Shown here in pieces: positions 15,203 to 22,798 of a stretch of DNA of 29,860 bases; the stretch's first letter is position 1; the number at the start of each line of letters is the position of its first letter. The notes under the pieces were generated by a model, which was given only the letters and a program-made list of their open reading frames with translations, made no database searches and was not told the origin of the DNA. The DNA is from a virus. The position numbers and the translations under genes were made by a program. The stretch covers positions 1 to 29,860 of the IMG/VR virus record IMGVR_UViG_3300042991_000525; one strand, written 5' to 3'.

Positions 15203-17772
15203 CAGATACTCCCACTTATGACATAGTAGGCCGGAGCCCTCTGGAACATCGACGAGTTGCCCTGAATCTGTGAGAAGGCAATGGAGACCGGGAAGGTCGT
15301 ACCGGCTGCCGTGTAGCGTCCCTGCCCCAGTATCCTCTGGGCGGTCGCGTTTGACGCTACACCCCATACCCCGGAGAAGCTTGTGTTGACTTGCGATCTG
15401 ACGTACTGCGAAATCGAACAGTTGCCACCCGCACTGTTCGTCGAGGAGAAGATAGCAATCCAGTAGTCCCCTTCAGTGATGGTGGTCGTCCACCCCACCG
15501 TGGCGACTCTCTGTCCAGCATAGGTGACGTTGGATGCCGTCCCGGAAAAGGGAACCGTCCATGTCCCCGTGGTCGAATGCAGTCTGGAAATTGACGACAC
15601 GTTTTTCGTGTAGAAGGCGATTCCCATGGTCAAGGTTGCAGTGCCAGTCTGTCCGGTCTGGGCGCTCTGGTTCACACGGAAAGCCACCCGGTCTAACACG
15701 ACGTTCGGATAGCTGTCGGGCCGGATGATCATGGTGCCCTGTCCGTGCGTACCCGCTACAAGGACCGCCTCGTCGAATGGAGCAAAGAACGAATGCGACA
15801 CGGCTGCCCCACCACCAGCAGGGTTGCCGGAGAAGCCCAGGGTCATCGAGGCGCCGTTTGTGGTCTGCTGCAACGTGACGTTGGTGACGTTGGAAAAGAC
15901 CACCTGCACGGCGGTCCCCGTGATCGAGGACAGGCCGTTCACCGAGAAGGTCTGCGTCCCGCCAGCCCCACCCGCTCCCGCCGACAGGCTTAAGGTCAGG
16001 CCAGCGGAGTTGGAGGCCGTGGTGCCCGAGAGGTTCGTCAGGGCGAGCGACGGGTTGCCGTGCGAGTGATTGCTCAGCGCAGCGGTGGTCAGATAGGTCG
16101 ATGCAGACAGCGACAGAGTGAGCCCCGCACTGTTGGAAGCAGTCGTGCCCGACAGATTGGTGAGCGCCAGGGACGGATTGCCGTGGGAGTGGTTCGAGAG
16201 GGCGGCCGTTGTCAGATAGGGCGCGAGGTCTGGACCAGTAATGACGATCTGCCCAGCCGCGCTGCCCACCGTGATGTTCCGCGACCCACTCAAGACCACG
16301 GTGCCGCTGGTATAGGTCGTGTTGCTGCCCGCCAGCCCCCGGATGTGCGGCTCGGTCGAGTTCATGGCCGTGGTCAGATACGGGCTCAGATCCGGTCCGC
16401 TGATCGAGACCGTCTGGCCATTGCCGCTGACCGTTATGTTCTGCGTCCCGGTGAATACAGCGGTCCCGCTGGTGATGGTCACCGTGCCGGCCTGGATCGC
16501 TACCCCGCCTCCACCGGCCCCGGCGTCGATCCGGATCTGAGAGGCGCCGACTCCTGAGAGGGTGATGTTGTTGCCCGCGACTAGCTGGATTGTGGAGCCG
16601 GAGATCGTAGACTGGCCCACGGTGTTGCCGGCGAGCTCGTGCCAGTTGCTCTCGGCAGCCGCTCCGGGAGCAGCCGCGGACAGGGACAGGGTGATCCCCT
16701 GAGAATTCCCTCCGGTCGTTCCCGAGAGGTTGGTCAGGTTCAAGGTGACACCGTGGGAGTGATTGGACAAGGCTCCCGTAGTGAGGAAACTGTTCGCCCC
16801 GGTCAGCGCCAGGGTCCCGCTGGCATCCGGCAGATCGACCGTCCGTCCGGCCGTGTGGCTGACCCGAAGCGCGTAATCGGTCGGCCCACGGAACAGGATA
16901 CGCTTGGAGCCGGTGGTAGCGTTGCCGATGATCCAATCGTCCTCGATGGTTCCCTTGTGGGTGTTGCGCTCGGACCTGCTCAAGATCAAGGCAGTGCCGT
17001 TCACCGCGCTCGTAAGGATGCGAGCGACCCGCTGGCTGATGTTCGGAATCACCGGGGCTGTGGTCGTCAGGCCTCCGCCGACTGCCACATACAGGACGTC
17101 CCCCGCAGCAAACCCGCTCGTGTTGACGCCCGTGATGACACCGAACAGCATGATGAAACCGTTCGCGCCGTTTGCAATCGACTCGACCGTGATCCCGATG
17201 GCGGGCATCGTGGACTCGCCGGCCGCATTCGCTGGCGCTACCAGTGGTTCCCCGGATCCCCCGGTCCCAGTCTCGTATACCGGCGTGAAGGCCGCGATTG
17301 AACTCCCCGTCTGGTTTCTGACGACAGCCACGTTGTCCTGAGCCAGCTGGAACGTGTTTCCACCGGGGGTCTTGTAGCGCAGTACGTTGCGCCCAAAGCG
17401 GTCAAATGCGTAGACGACGGCGCGGCCAGCGGCCGGTGTCCCCGGCTCTCCGCCCAGAGTATGCTCTCCGAAACTCAGGGCGGCACTTCCCAGGTATTGA
17501 TCGACTCCAGGCAGGACGTTGCCGCTGTGGTTCAGCGAGTCGTGCGTGCCTACACCCGCCAGAATGCCGATGGTAGCCCCGTTGGCGCTCAGAGTGATGT
17601 TGGCGCCCCCGGATAGGATGATGTTGGTGCCGCTCAGCGTTGAGCCGCCTAGCGTGTTGCCGGCCAGCGTGACGGACTGCTGGTGGGCGGAGGTCCAATC
17701 CTGCGGCCCCACCCGCGAGGCGATCGTGCAGCTGCCGGCTACGGTTTTCGCATGGACAATTACCCCAGGCAT
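15202..17772 (-). CDS. Tail fibre / receptor-binding protein with repeats
   Basis: The product is 856 aa, very rich in Gly, Ser, Thr and Asn and almost free of Lys and Cys, as in trimeric beta-fibres. Short repeated phrases (NITLS, NITVSG, GPDLSPYLTTA, GPDLAPYLTTA) alternate with three copies of an LTT.ALSNHSHG...LSLSA unit at residues 330-366, 520-557 and 561-598. HSHG is an HxH motif like the iron-binding HxH of the T4 long tail fibre. From about residue 640 a non-repetitive C-terminal domain begins (FFAPFDEAVLVAGTHGQGTM, later GDYWIAIFSSTNSAGG) and is the likely receptor-binding head. It starts with ATG at 17772, 3 bases after the upstream stop. In T7 the fibre gene follows gp16; here it lies before the nozzle. 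Confidence 0.8.
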   Translation of the reverse strand: MPGVIVHAKTVAGSCTIASRVGPQDWTSAHQQSVTLAGNTLGGSTLSGTNIILSGGANITLSANGATIGILAGVGTHDSLNHSGNVLPGVDQYLGSAALSFGEHTLGGEPGTPAAGRAVVYAFDRFGRNVLRYKTPGGNTFQLAQDNVAVVRNQTGSSIAAFTPVYETGTGGSGEPLVAPANAAGESTMPAIGITVESIANGANGFIMLFGVITGVNTSGFAAGDVLYVAVGGGLTTTAPVIPNISQRVARILTSAVNGTALILSRSERNTHKGTIEDDWIIGNATTGSKRILFRGPTDYALRVSHTAGRTVDLPDASGTLALTGANSFLTTGALSNHSHGVTLNLTNLSGTTGGNSQGITLSLSAAAPGAAAESNWHELAGNTVGQSTISGSTIQLVAGNNITLSGVGASQIRIDAGAGGGGVAIQAGTVTITSGTAVFTGTQNITVSGNGQTVSISGPDLSPYLTTAMNSTEPHIRGLAGSNTTYTSGTVVLSGSRNITVGSAAGQIVITGPDLAPYLTTAALSNHSHGNPSLALTNLSGTTASNSAGLTLSLSASTYLTTAALSNHSHGNPSLALTNLSGTTASNSAGLTLSLSAGAGGAGGTQTFSVNGLSSITGTAVQVVFSNVTNVTLQQTTNGASMTLGFSGNPAGGGAAVSHSFFAPFDEAVLVAGTHGQGTMIIRPDSYPNVVLDRVAFRVNQSAQTGQTGTATLTMGIAFYTKNVSSISRLHSTTGTWTVPFSGTASNVTYAGQRVATVGWTTTITEGDYWIAIFSSTNSAGGNCSISQYVRSQVNTSFSGVWGVASNATAQRILGQGRYTAAGTTFPVSIAFSQIQGNSSMFQRAPAYYVISGSI
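15979..16215 (-). repeat. Tandem fibre repeat: two 38-aa copies, 123-bp period
   Basis: Copies at 16102-16215 and 15979-16092 encode an identical 38 residues (LTTAALSNHSHG at the start, LTLSLSA at the end), separated by Ser-Thr-Tyr. By hand count about 35 of 114 bases differ, all silent. Confidence 0.85.
16675..16785 (-). repeat. Diverged third fibre repeat copy
   Basis: Fibre residues 330-366 begin LTTGALSNHSHG, continue LTNLSGTTGGNS and end LSLSA. This is the same unit as at 15979-16215, one residue shorter and with several substitutions. Confidence 0.8.
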
Positions 17773-17775
17773 CTT

Positions 17776-18072
17776 CTATTGCACCTTTCGGATCTCCTTG
17801 AGCAGCTGTTCCTGGCCCAGCTTTACAGCCTGCACGTCCAGCTGAATCCTGTTGATGTCCCGCTGCATGTCCTTGACCGTTTGCTCGATGTCGATGCGCT
17901 GCTCGTCGCCGGCCTGGATCTGCTGCTCCAGCGCGTCGCAGCGAAACTCGAACACACGGTCCCGACTCACCAGCGTCCAGCCTACGACCGCCACCAGCAG
18001 CGAAATGCAGACCGCCAGCAGCGGAATCACCACCCTGGCAGCCGACTGATTGTTGTGCGACTCACCACTCAT
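17776..18072 (-). CDS. Membrane-anchored coiled-coil protein (spanin-like or virion-associated)
   Basis: This 98-aa product has a short polar N-terminus, one transmembrane helix at residues 14-36 (VVIPLLAVCISLLVAVVGWT), and a C-terminal heptad-rich coiled coil from about residue 48 to 95 (LEQQIQAGDEQRIDIEQTVK, then DMQRDINRIQLDV). It was not among the longest frames because its true start, ATG at 18072, lies inside a longer frame; ATGA overlap with the preceding gene fixes it. An N-in, coiled-coil-out topology is that of Rz inner-membrane spanins, which are usually longer, about 150 aa. No partner outer-membrane lipoprotein or endolysin is evident beside it, so a structural or other membrane role remains possible. 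Confidence 0.65.
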   Translation of the reverse strand: MSGESHNNQSAARVVIPLLAVCISLLVAVVGWTLVSRDRVFEFRCDALEQQIQAGDEQRIDIEQTVKDMQRDINRIQLDVQAVKLGQEQLLKEIRKVQ

Positions 18073-18749
18073 CAGGCCACGAGCTCCCACCAGCCGAGCT
18101 CGAACTCCCAGCTGGGCGGTGTCGTGGCGTTGGCCACGTTCCACACATGCACGCTCAACGAGTAGCCCGGCGGCACGATGATCGGGCCCATGTAGATCGG
18201 CAGGATCCCGGCCGTAGTGGCCGCGATTCCCCCGGCGGTTGCTTGCATGGTGCCGAACGTGAAGACCACCTGGTCGCCGACCGCCCAGCAGGGTGCCGCG
18301 GCCACCTTGAGCGTGCCGCGCCCCACCGTTGATACGCCGCTGCCCTCGGCGTTGGCCGTGCAGGCCCCGAAATACAGCTTGCCAGAGCTTAGGCAGGAGC
18401 TGGCCGAAGCGGGCCCCGGCTGGGTGAATGCCGTAATCTGCGTGCCGGAGGCGCTGTATCGGTCCTTGCTGTCCAGGCGCAGCACACACTGCGAGCTCGT
18501 GGTCGTGGCGCCGGCGGCGCTGTTGATGAGCTTCAGGAAGTCCAGCACCACGTTTTTGCCGCTGGCCGCCGCGTTGTACAGGATCAGCAGCACGTTGGCC
18601 GTGGCGCTGTAGCTCGTCTGGATTCCCATGGCGATCCCGGTGCCAGGTGTCGCGTTGCCGGCGCGAAAGTACACCCCGGCCAGGTTCGCCGCCTGCGGCA
18701 CGGTGAGCGGCAGCACCGCGTTCCGATTGATCAAGTCGCGAAGATACAT
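18072..18749 (-). CDS. Probable virion structural protein, family not recognised
   Basis: The 225-aa product is rich in Ala, Gly, Ser and Thr with alternating hydrophobic strands (YSATANVLLILYNAAASGKN, later GYSLSVHVWNVANATTPPSW), typical of beta-sandwich virion proteins. It begins with ATG at 18749, well placed behind AGAAGGAG, and lies 12 bases after the gp11-like adaptor. A decoration, head-fibre or baseplate-like role would fit its composition and position, but no motif decides between them. Confidence 0.6.
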   Translation of the reverse strand: MYLRDLINRNAVLPLTVPQAANLAGVYFRAGNATPGTGIAMGIQTSYSATANVLLILYNAAASGKNVVLDFLKLINSAAGATTTSSQCVLRLDSKDRYSASGTQITAFTQPGPASASSCLSSGKLYFGACTANAEGSGVSTVGRGTLKVAAAPCWAVGDQVVFTFGTMQATAGGIAATTAGILPIYMGPIIVPPGYSLSVHVWNVANATTPPSWEFELGWWELVA

Positions 18750-18761
18750 CGCTTTCTCCTT

Positions 18762-19337
18762 CTAGCTTCGATTGACGATCACATCTGGATCGTCCTCCTG
18801 AGTCTGCCGCACGTCGTCCCCCGAGGAGTCTGCCCCGTCCGCTTGCTTGGCGAACTGCATGGCTCCGATGAACTCGCGCCACAGGCTCTGCGCGAGCTCC
18901 GGCTTGTTGGCCACCGCCGTTGCCAGCTTCGAGGCCAGCCGCAGCACGATCGCCTCAGTGAGAATGTCATCGAGCTCGTTGGGATCCTCGATCTCTTTGA
19001 CGTACTTGAGCGTGAGCTCCAGCTCGTTGGAGAGGATCTTGCGGCCCATGCGTTCGTAGTCCGAGGCCGGGTACACCTCGATGATGCGCAGAGCCCTCGG
19101 GTAGGTGGGCATGCTGAACTGATACGACCAGCCGTACAGAGGAGCGGTGGTCTCACGGGCCAGGGCTTGCGTTTCGGTCGCGGAGCGCCAGTTGCGAGCT
19201 CTTAGGACCTCGTTGCGCGTCTGCTCATAGTACAGGTTGCACCAGTTGGCCTCGTTGGTGGCATCTGTCAGAGCGGTGATCCGCCCGGCGCCCACCCGAC
19301 CCAGTGCCATGTTGCACAGGTCAACGACGGTGGGCAT
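18762..19337 (-). CDS. Head-to-tail adaptor, T7 gp11 (tail tubular A)-like
   Basis: At 191 aa it is close to T7 gp11 (196 aa). It opens with the characteristic MPTVVDLCNMALGRVGAGRI segment, followed by ...YYEQTRNEVLRARNWRSATE and a YGWSYQFSMPTYPRALRIIE strand. These are the helix bundle and beta insertion of the adaptor that forms a dodecameric ring between portal and nozzle. ATG at 19337 uses the AAGGAG formed by the last codons of the previous gene (Asn-Lys-Glu-stop). The acidic C-terminal tail (QTQEDDPD) is probably disordered. Confidence 0.88.
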   Translation of the reverse strand: MPTVVDLCNMALGRVGAGRITALTDATNEANWCNLYYEQTRNEVLRARNWRSATETQALARETTAPLYGWSYQFSMPTYPRALRIIEVYPASDYERMGRKILSNELELTLKYVKEIEDPNELDDILTEAIVLRLASKLATAVANKPELAQSLWREFIGAMQFAKQADGADSSGDDVRQTQEDDPDVIVNRS

Positions 19338-19340
19338 GAG

Positions 19341-19664
19341 CTACTCCTTGTTGAGCTGTCCAGGGATCCCGCCGGACGCCAGGCCAGTTTTCTTGACGCG
19401 GCCCCGCGGCCGTATCCCCTCCGGCTCGACGGTCGTGTCGATGATCTTCGGCTGCCGGATGTCGGGCGTCGGATTCACCACCTGCGGGCCCAGGCCGCCG
19501 GCGCGCACCTCCAACCCGGCGCTCGCTGCCGTCACTTCCACGAACATCGGCCCATGCAGCTTGCTCACTGGCATCTGGGTGGTGTCCGGGTAGGAGTAGT
19601 AGGCGCCCTCCTCGTGCAGCCGGTTCTGAAAGTAGCATTTGACGAGGCAGTGGTAGATCTTCAT
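19341..19664 (-). CDS. Small virion-region protein of unknown function
   Basis: The 107-aa product has a beta-rich N-terminal half (YHCLVKCYFQNRLHEEGAYY, then MPVSKLHGPMFVEVTAAS), a shape common in small phage proteins found near the capsid gene. A Pro/Arg-rich, probably disordered tail follows. ATG at 19664 lies one base after the upstream stop. It may be a head-completion or minor capsid protein; the sequence alone does not tell. Its last codons provide the ribosome site of the adaptor gene. Confidence 0.55.
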   Translation of the reverse strand: MKIYHCLVKCYFQNRLHEEGAYYSYPDTTQMPVSKLHGPMFVEVTAASAGLEVRAGGLGPQVVNPTPDIRQPKIIDTTVEPEGIRPRGRVKKTGLASGGIPGQLNKE

Positions 19665-19665
19665 G

Positions 19666-20115
19666 TTACGCCGGTCCCCCGTCCCTGGGCTGGTTCTCCC
19701 CCAGTGCGATGAGCGCGCGAGCGATCAATGCCGCCTCGCGCTTGGTGAGTTTGTACGAGCTATTCAGCAGAGCTCGCTGCTGAATGCTGTCCAGCTTGTT
19801 GCGGATGAACGAGGGCAGTGAGGAGTCGTCTGCGACTAGCCCCACCACGTTCTCGTTGCTGAGCACTGGGTAGCCCGCCCCGCAGTCCCGCGAGTTGGTC
19901 CCGTCACTGATGATTTCCCCATCGGTGTAGGCCCCGTTGCGGTCCTTGATCAGGTAGACCGTGGAGCTCAGCTTGGCCACCACCACGGAGGTTTTGCCGG
20001 ACGTGCCCCCGGTGAGCGTGCCGCCCACCGTATAGTCGGCTGGCGCCGGCCCTGCGTCGAGCGTCAGTTTTTCCAGCCCGATCAGAGCGTCCCACGCCGC
20101 GTGTGTTGATTTCAT
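19666..20115 (-). CDS. Unknown virion-region protein carrying the GATLTG module
   Basis: This 149-aa protein has a beta-rich module at residues 24-85 (PADYTVGGTLTGGTSGKTSV, later DGEIISDGTNS and AGYP) and a helical C-terminus (LDSIQQRALLNSSYKLTKRE). The module is shared with two places in the nozzle protein at 10581-12980. ATG at 20115 has a strong site (GAGGAGGG, 4 bases away). It is the first gene after a 67-base spacer with a strong hairpin. A joint structural role with the nozzle, such as a shared carbohydrate-facing or docking domain, is conceivable but unproven. Confidence 0.6.
   Translation of the reverse strand: MKSTHAAWDALIGLEKLTLDAGPAPADYTVGGTLTGGTSGKTSVVVAKLSSTVYLIKDRNGAYTDGEIISDGTNSRDCGAGYPVLSNENVVGLVADDSSLPSFIRNKLDSIQQRALLNSSYKLTKREAALIARALIALGENQPRDGGPA
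19861..20046 (-). repeat. GATLTG module, copy in the 149-aa gene
   Basis: Residues 24-85 of the 149-aa protein follow the same pattern as the two modules in the nozzle gene: PAD...G.TLTGGTSG, V.K, G.Y.DGE.ISDGTN and AGYP. Confidence 0.75.
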
Positions 20116-20136
20116 TCAACCCTCCTCGGTTGAACA

Positions 20137-20162
20137 GGTGGAGCCCCCGCAGGGGCCCCACC
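20137..20162 (-). terminator. Strong hairpin in spacer, possible attenuator or terminator
   Basis: On either strand 11 bases (20137-20147) pair with 20152-20162, with one mismatch and a 4-base loop. It lies in the 67-base gap 20116-20182 between the cement protein and the 149-aa protein. On the minus strand TGTTC follows the stem, not a run of T, so it is not a textbook terminator. It may attenuate the message after the highly expressed capsid genes or stabilise the upstream RNA's 3' end. Confidence 0.4.
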
Positions 20163-20182
20163 CCACCTTTTTGCCCGGACCC

Positions 20183-20587
20183 TTAGATCTGGGCCGCCAG
20201 GTATGCTCCGTGATTCAGGAAGAACCCGGAGATCGTGCCGCTGGTCAAGGCAGCGGAGCAGGTGAAGTACAGTTGACTGTACCTTTTCAGGCCGCCAGGT
20301 ACCGGCCCCGAGAACAGCACCCCGCGGGTGAGCAGGAGGCTCGTGGCCCTTGCGGGCAGGAGCACCCAGCCGGTCGCGTAGGAACCATCCGTTGCCGAAT
20401 GGCGCAGCTCGACCGTGAGCGTGTTGGCGCTCGTGTCGAACGGCGTGGTGAGCAGGACGAGGAGCCACACTGGCGTGCCCAGCCCGATATCCAGCCCGGC
20501 CGCGCCCACGTCGATGTTGGTGCTCGACGCCGCGCTCGTGGTGACGGCCTGATCTTCGCAGTAGATGTTTTTCTGGTCGAGGAACAT
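20183..20587 (-). CDS. Capsid cement protein, Bbp16 family
   Basis: The 134-aa product begins MFLDQKNIYCEDQAVTTSAA, then STNIDVG, and continues with LGTPVWLLVLLTTPF and a late GLKRYSQLYFTCS segment. This is the pattern of Bbp16-type cement proteins that sit directly after the major capsid gene in BPP-1-like phages and stabilise the shell. ATG at 20587 follows AAAGGAGG at good spacing, 13 bases after the capsid gene. It is last in the capsid block before the hairpin. Confidence 0.82.
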   Translation of the reverse strand: MFLDQKNIYCEDQAVTTSAASSTNIDVGAAGLDIGLGTPVWLLVLLTTPFDTSANTLTVELRHSATDGSYATGWVLLPARATSLLLTRGVLFSGPVPGGLKRYSQLYFTCSAALTSGTISGFFLNHGAYLAAQI

Positions 20588-20600
20588 CTGTCTGCCTCCT

Positions 20601-21563
20601 TTAGGTAAGCGCCGACTCGGTGTCGACGATGCTGTCTTCCTGCTTCAAGGGTACGCCCCGGAAGTAGTTGACAGGCCGGCCGAACTCCTGGCCTACCGTG
20701 TATTGCACGTTCGTCTTGGAGTTGGCCTGCTGGTCGATCTGAGTCAGGACCGTCACGTTGCCGTAGCACACGGCTCCCTTGCCGCGCATCTGCAGCCGGT
20801 TCAGGAGCTGGATCAACAGCGTGTCGTCGAAGATGTTGGTAGTCCCGGTCGTCTCGATGTTCGCCAGGCGGCCCACGTTCCGATCGTCGCGCACGACCAG
20901 ACCCACTTTGATCTGGAAGTGCGTCCGATAGGCCTGGTACTCGCCACCGGCGCCATCAGAGACTGTGTCCTCTCCCAGGTCCTCCATCTCGATACCCACC
21001 GACTTGTGGCCTCTGGGGTAGATCAGGTGAACCTTGGTCCTGCCCCACTGGATCGCCCAGAGGGAGGTGAGGTCCGAACCGGTCCCGCCGCAACCGACGA
21101 CCCTGGTGCCCAAGGTTCCGTAGCGGTTTGCGAATCCGTGGATCTTCTCAGGATCCTGGTAGACGTTGCCGTAGAACACGGCGTCGCCGAGTGTCTGCGA
21201 CAACCCTTCGATGAATGCCCGCTCCTCGTCCGATCTGGCCTGCCCAGGGTTGGGCGCCAGGCGCACCCAGTCGCGGTCGATCTTGGAATAGGACTCCAGG
21301 GAGCCAATGCCTTCCTCGATCTGCCGCGTGGCGCTCGACTCGGCGGGAACGCCATAGTTGAGCTTGCGCCAGGTACCGGTCGGGATGGACGTGCGGATGG
21401 TCACCATGTGGCTTGAGCGATTGTTTGCCTCGATCCACACGGCGTCGGTCAGCATCTCTCTGGTCTCGTCGAGGACCTCGGCAATCTCCATGAGATTGTT
21501 GTTCGCGGTCCGTTTCGCGAGTTCGACCAGCGTCAGCTGTCCGCGAATCGCGACAGTTGCCAT
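20601..21563 (-). CDS. Major capsid protein, GP7 (BPP-1/epsilon15-like) type
   Basis: The 320-aa protein has the signature of GP7-type HK97-fold capsid proteins: TLVELAKRTANNNLMEIAEV near the N-terminus, SSHMVTIRTSIPTGTWRKLN as part of the E-loop region, ...AFIEGLSQTLGDAVFYGNVY, GCGGTGSDLTSLWAIQWG, and HLIYPRGHKSVGIEMEDLGE. It follows the scaffold by 36 bases and has GGAGGG before its ATG at 21563. It would form the icosahedral shell, with the scaffold upstream and Bbp16-like cement downstream. This type differs from the T7 gp10 capsid family. Confidence 0.92.
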   Translation of the reverse strand: MATVAIRGQLTLVELAKRTANNNLMEIAEVLDETREMLTDAVWIEANNRSSHMVTIRTSIPTGTWRKLNYGVPAESSATRQIEEGIGSLESYSKIDRDWVRLAPNPGQARSDEERAFIEGLSQTLGDAVFYGNVYQDPEKIHGFANRYGTLGTRVVGCGGTGSDLTSLWAIQWGRTKVHLIYPRGHKSVGIEMEDLGEDTVSDGAGGEYQAYRTHFQIKVGLVVRDDRNVGRLANIETTGTTNIFDDTLLIQLLNRLQMRGKGAVCYGNVTVLTQIDQQANSKTNVQYTVGQEFGRPVNYFRGVPLKQEDSIVDTESALT

Positions 21564-21599
21564 GCCGCCCTCCAGAACTCAGTCGTGGAGAGCCAGGGT

Positions 21600-22493
21600 C
21601 TACGACCCCGTTTCGCCCTCCATCGACGGGTACTGGAATTGCCCAGGGGTTCTCGCCGGCGCCGGCGTCGACTGCGCGGAGGCCAGGCTGTCCTCGGAAG
21701 TGGCCTCGCCCACGTTGTACCACGCCCGGATCATTTCGGGATGATCGCCCAGCCGCGACTCGTTCAGGAACTTGATGAGCGTGGCACCACCGAACCGCAG
21801 CGCGGCCCGTTTCGCCTTTTCGAGGTTGCCCTCGTACTCACCGTGCCACTGCGAGCGCAGCTCGGTTTCGGCTTCTCGCCCGGCCTTCACGTAGGAGTTG
21901 CGGAGTTGGTTGAACATGCCCAGCGACTGCTGGTTGTACATACCCAAGAACTCGGTCACTTCCGCCTGATTCAGGCCCAGCTGAAACGCCTTGTCCCGGA
22001 ATGCCTTGGCGAAGGTATCGTTGGGTGCCAGATCTTTCGGCAGGGCGCTGAAATCCAGCGCATACTTGTCGGCACTCTCCGGCCTGCCCCTCAGCTTCCA
22101 GTACTTCGCACGGTCCTCTTCGGACGCGGCCTGGATCAGCTCCTGGAGATTGGTCGCCCCGGATCCCTGGAGGAACGCCCGAATCACGTCGTTTTGGCTC
22201 TCGAATGCCGACAGAGCCTTGACGGTCACCGGGTTGTCCTTGAGGTCCTTTGGCAACGCGCTCATCCACGGCTTGACCTGCGCCGCAGCGCCTTCCCCGC
22301 CTCCGAGCAGAGTCCCACTTCCGGTCGGCTCGCTACCTGTCGGCTTCCCCTTTCCCCCTGCAGCTTCTGGCTCCCCAGCGCCAGGGCCCGCCGGCTGAGA
22401 ACTCGGCGCAGCTTCCTGACGGATTGTGGTGCCGTCGCCCCTGGGTTCCAGGTTTGCGTTGCGGTTTGGATCCGCAGCCGGTTCGCCTGCCAT
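21600..22493 (-). CDS. Scaffolding / capsid assembly protein
   Basis: The 297-aa product has a disordered, Pro/Gly/Ala-rich first quarter (residues 1-70) and then a helical body with the motif WMSALPKDLKDNP followed by an ALSAF helix. It contains YWKLRGRPESADKYALDFSA and GLNQAEVTEFLGMYNQQSL, phrases typical of podovirus scaffold proteins upstream of the capsid gene. The stop of the gene before it and its ATG share one base (TAATG). It is expected to guide procapsid assembly and then leave or be degraded. Confidence 0.8.
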   Translation of the reverse strand: MAGEPAADPNRNANLEPRGDGTTIRQEAAPSSQPAGPGAGEPEAAGGKGKPTGSEPTGSGTLLGGGEGAAAQVKPWMSALPKDLKDNPVTVKALSAFESQNDVIRAFLQGSGATNLQELIQAASEEDRAKYWKLRGRPESADKYALDFSALPKDLAPNDTFAKAFRDKAFQLGLNQAEVTEFLGMYNQQSLGMFNQLRNSYVKAGREAETELRSQWHGEYEGNLEKAKRAALRFGGATLIKFLNESRLGDHPEMIRAWYNVGEATSEDSLASAQSTPAPARTPGQFQYPSMEGETGS

Positions 22494-22798
22494 TACTGTT
22501 CCTCCTTCACCATGTCTTTGCCGGCCTTCTTCTCCCCCGAAGCACTCCGGGGCATGCCGGCGTATCGGCGCACGAGACCCCGGATCTGCCAGGGCTCGTA
22601 GATACCCAACAACATGAGCAGCCGCACGGCGAAGTTGTGCAAGTACTGCTCTTCCTCGGTCACGATCTCATCGAACAGCCCCAGCTCGATCAGCAGCCAC
22701 TCCAGCACGCGTTGACCGCGCTCGTTGCCCAGCAGCGTGTCCTGCAGGTCCTTGCGCAGGTCCCGCAGGGCCTCCTCGGTGTACCTACCTCTGGCCAC
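22493..22798 (-). CDS. Bbp19-like phage protein
   Basis: The 101-aa product has the short pattern of the Bbp19 family: a helix ending GNERGQRVLEWLLIELGLFD, then EEEQYLHNFAVRLLMLLGIY. A basic, charged tail (EKKAGKDMVKEEQ) follows. It lies between portal and scaffold as in BPP-1-like phages. GTG at 22798 overlaps the portal gene by 14 bases. The family has no known biochemical role; location suggests head assembly. Confidence 0.65.
   Translation of the reverse strand: MARGRYTEEALRDLRKDLQDTLLGNERGQRVLEWLLIELGLFDEIVTEEEQYLHNFAVRLLMLLGIYEPWQIRGLVRRYAGMPRSASGEKKAGKDMVKEEQ

Noticed and set aside
15979-16785. CRISPR-like or regulatory repeat array
   Set aside because: The repeats are in frame within one protein, diverge in DNA and lack spacers, so they are protein repeats.
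15473-16936. 487-codon minus frame within the fibre gene
   Set aside because: It is an out-of-frame shadow of the repetitive fibre with Arg/His/Asp-rich sequence and no start context.
21564-21599. Weak stem before the capsid gene
   Set aside because: Only five pairs with an 11-base loop; the region is explained by the ribosome site GGAGGG before the capsid ATG.
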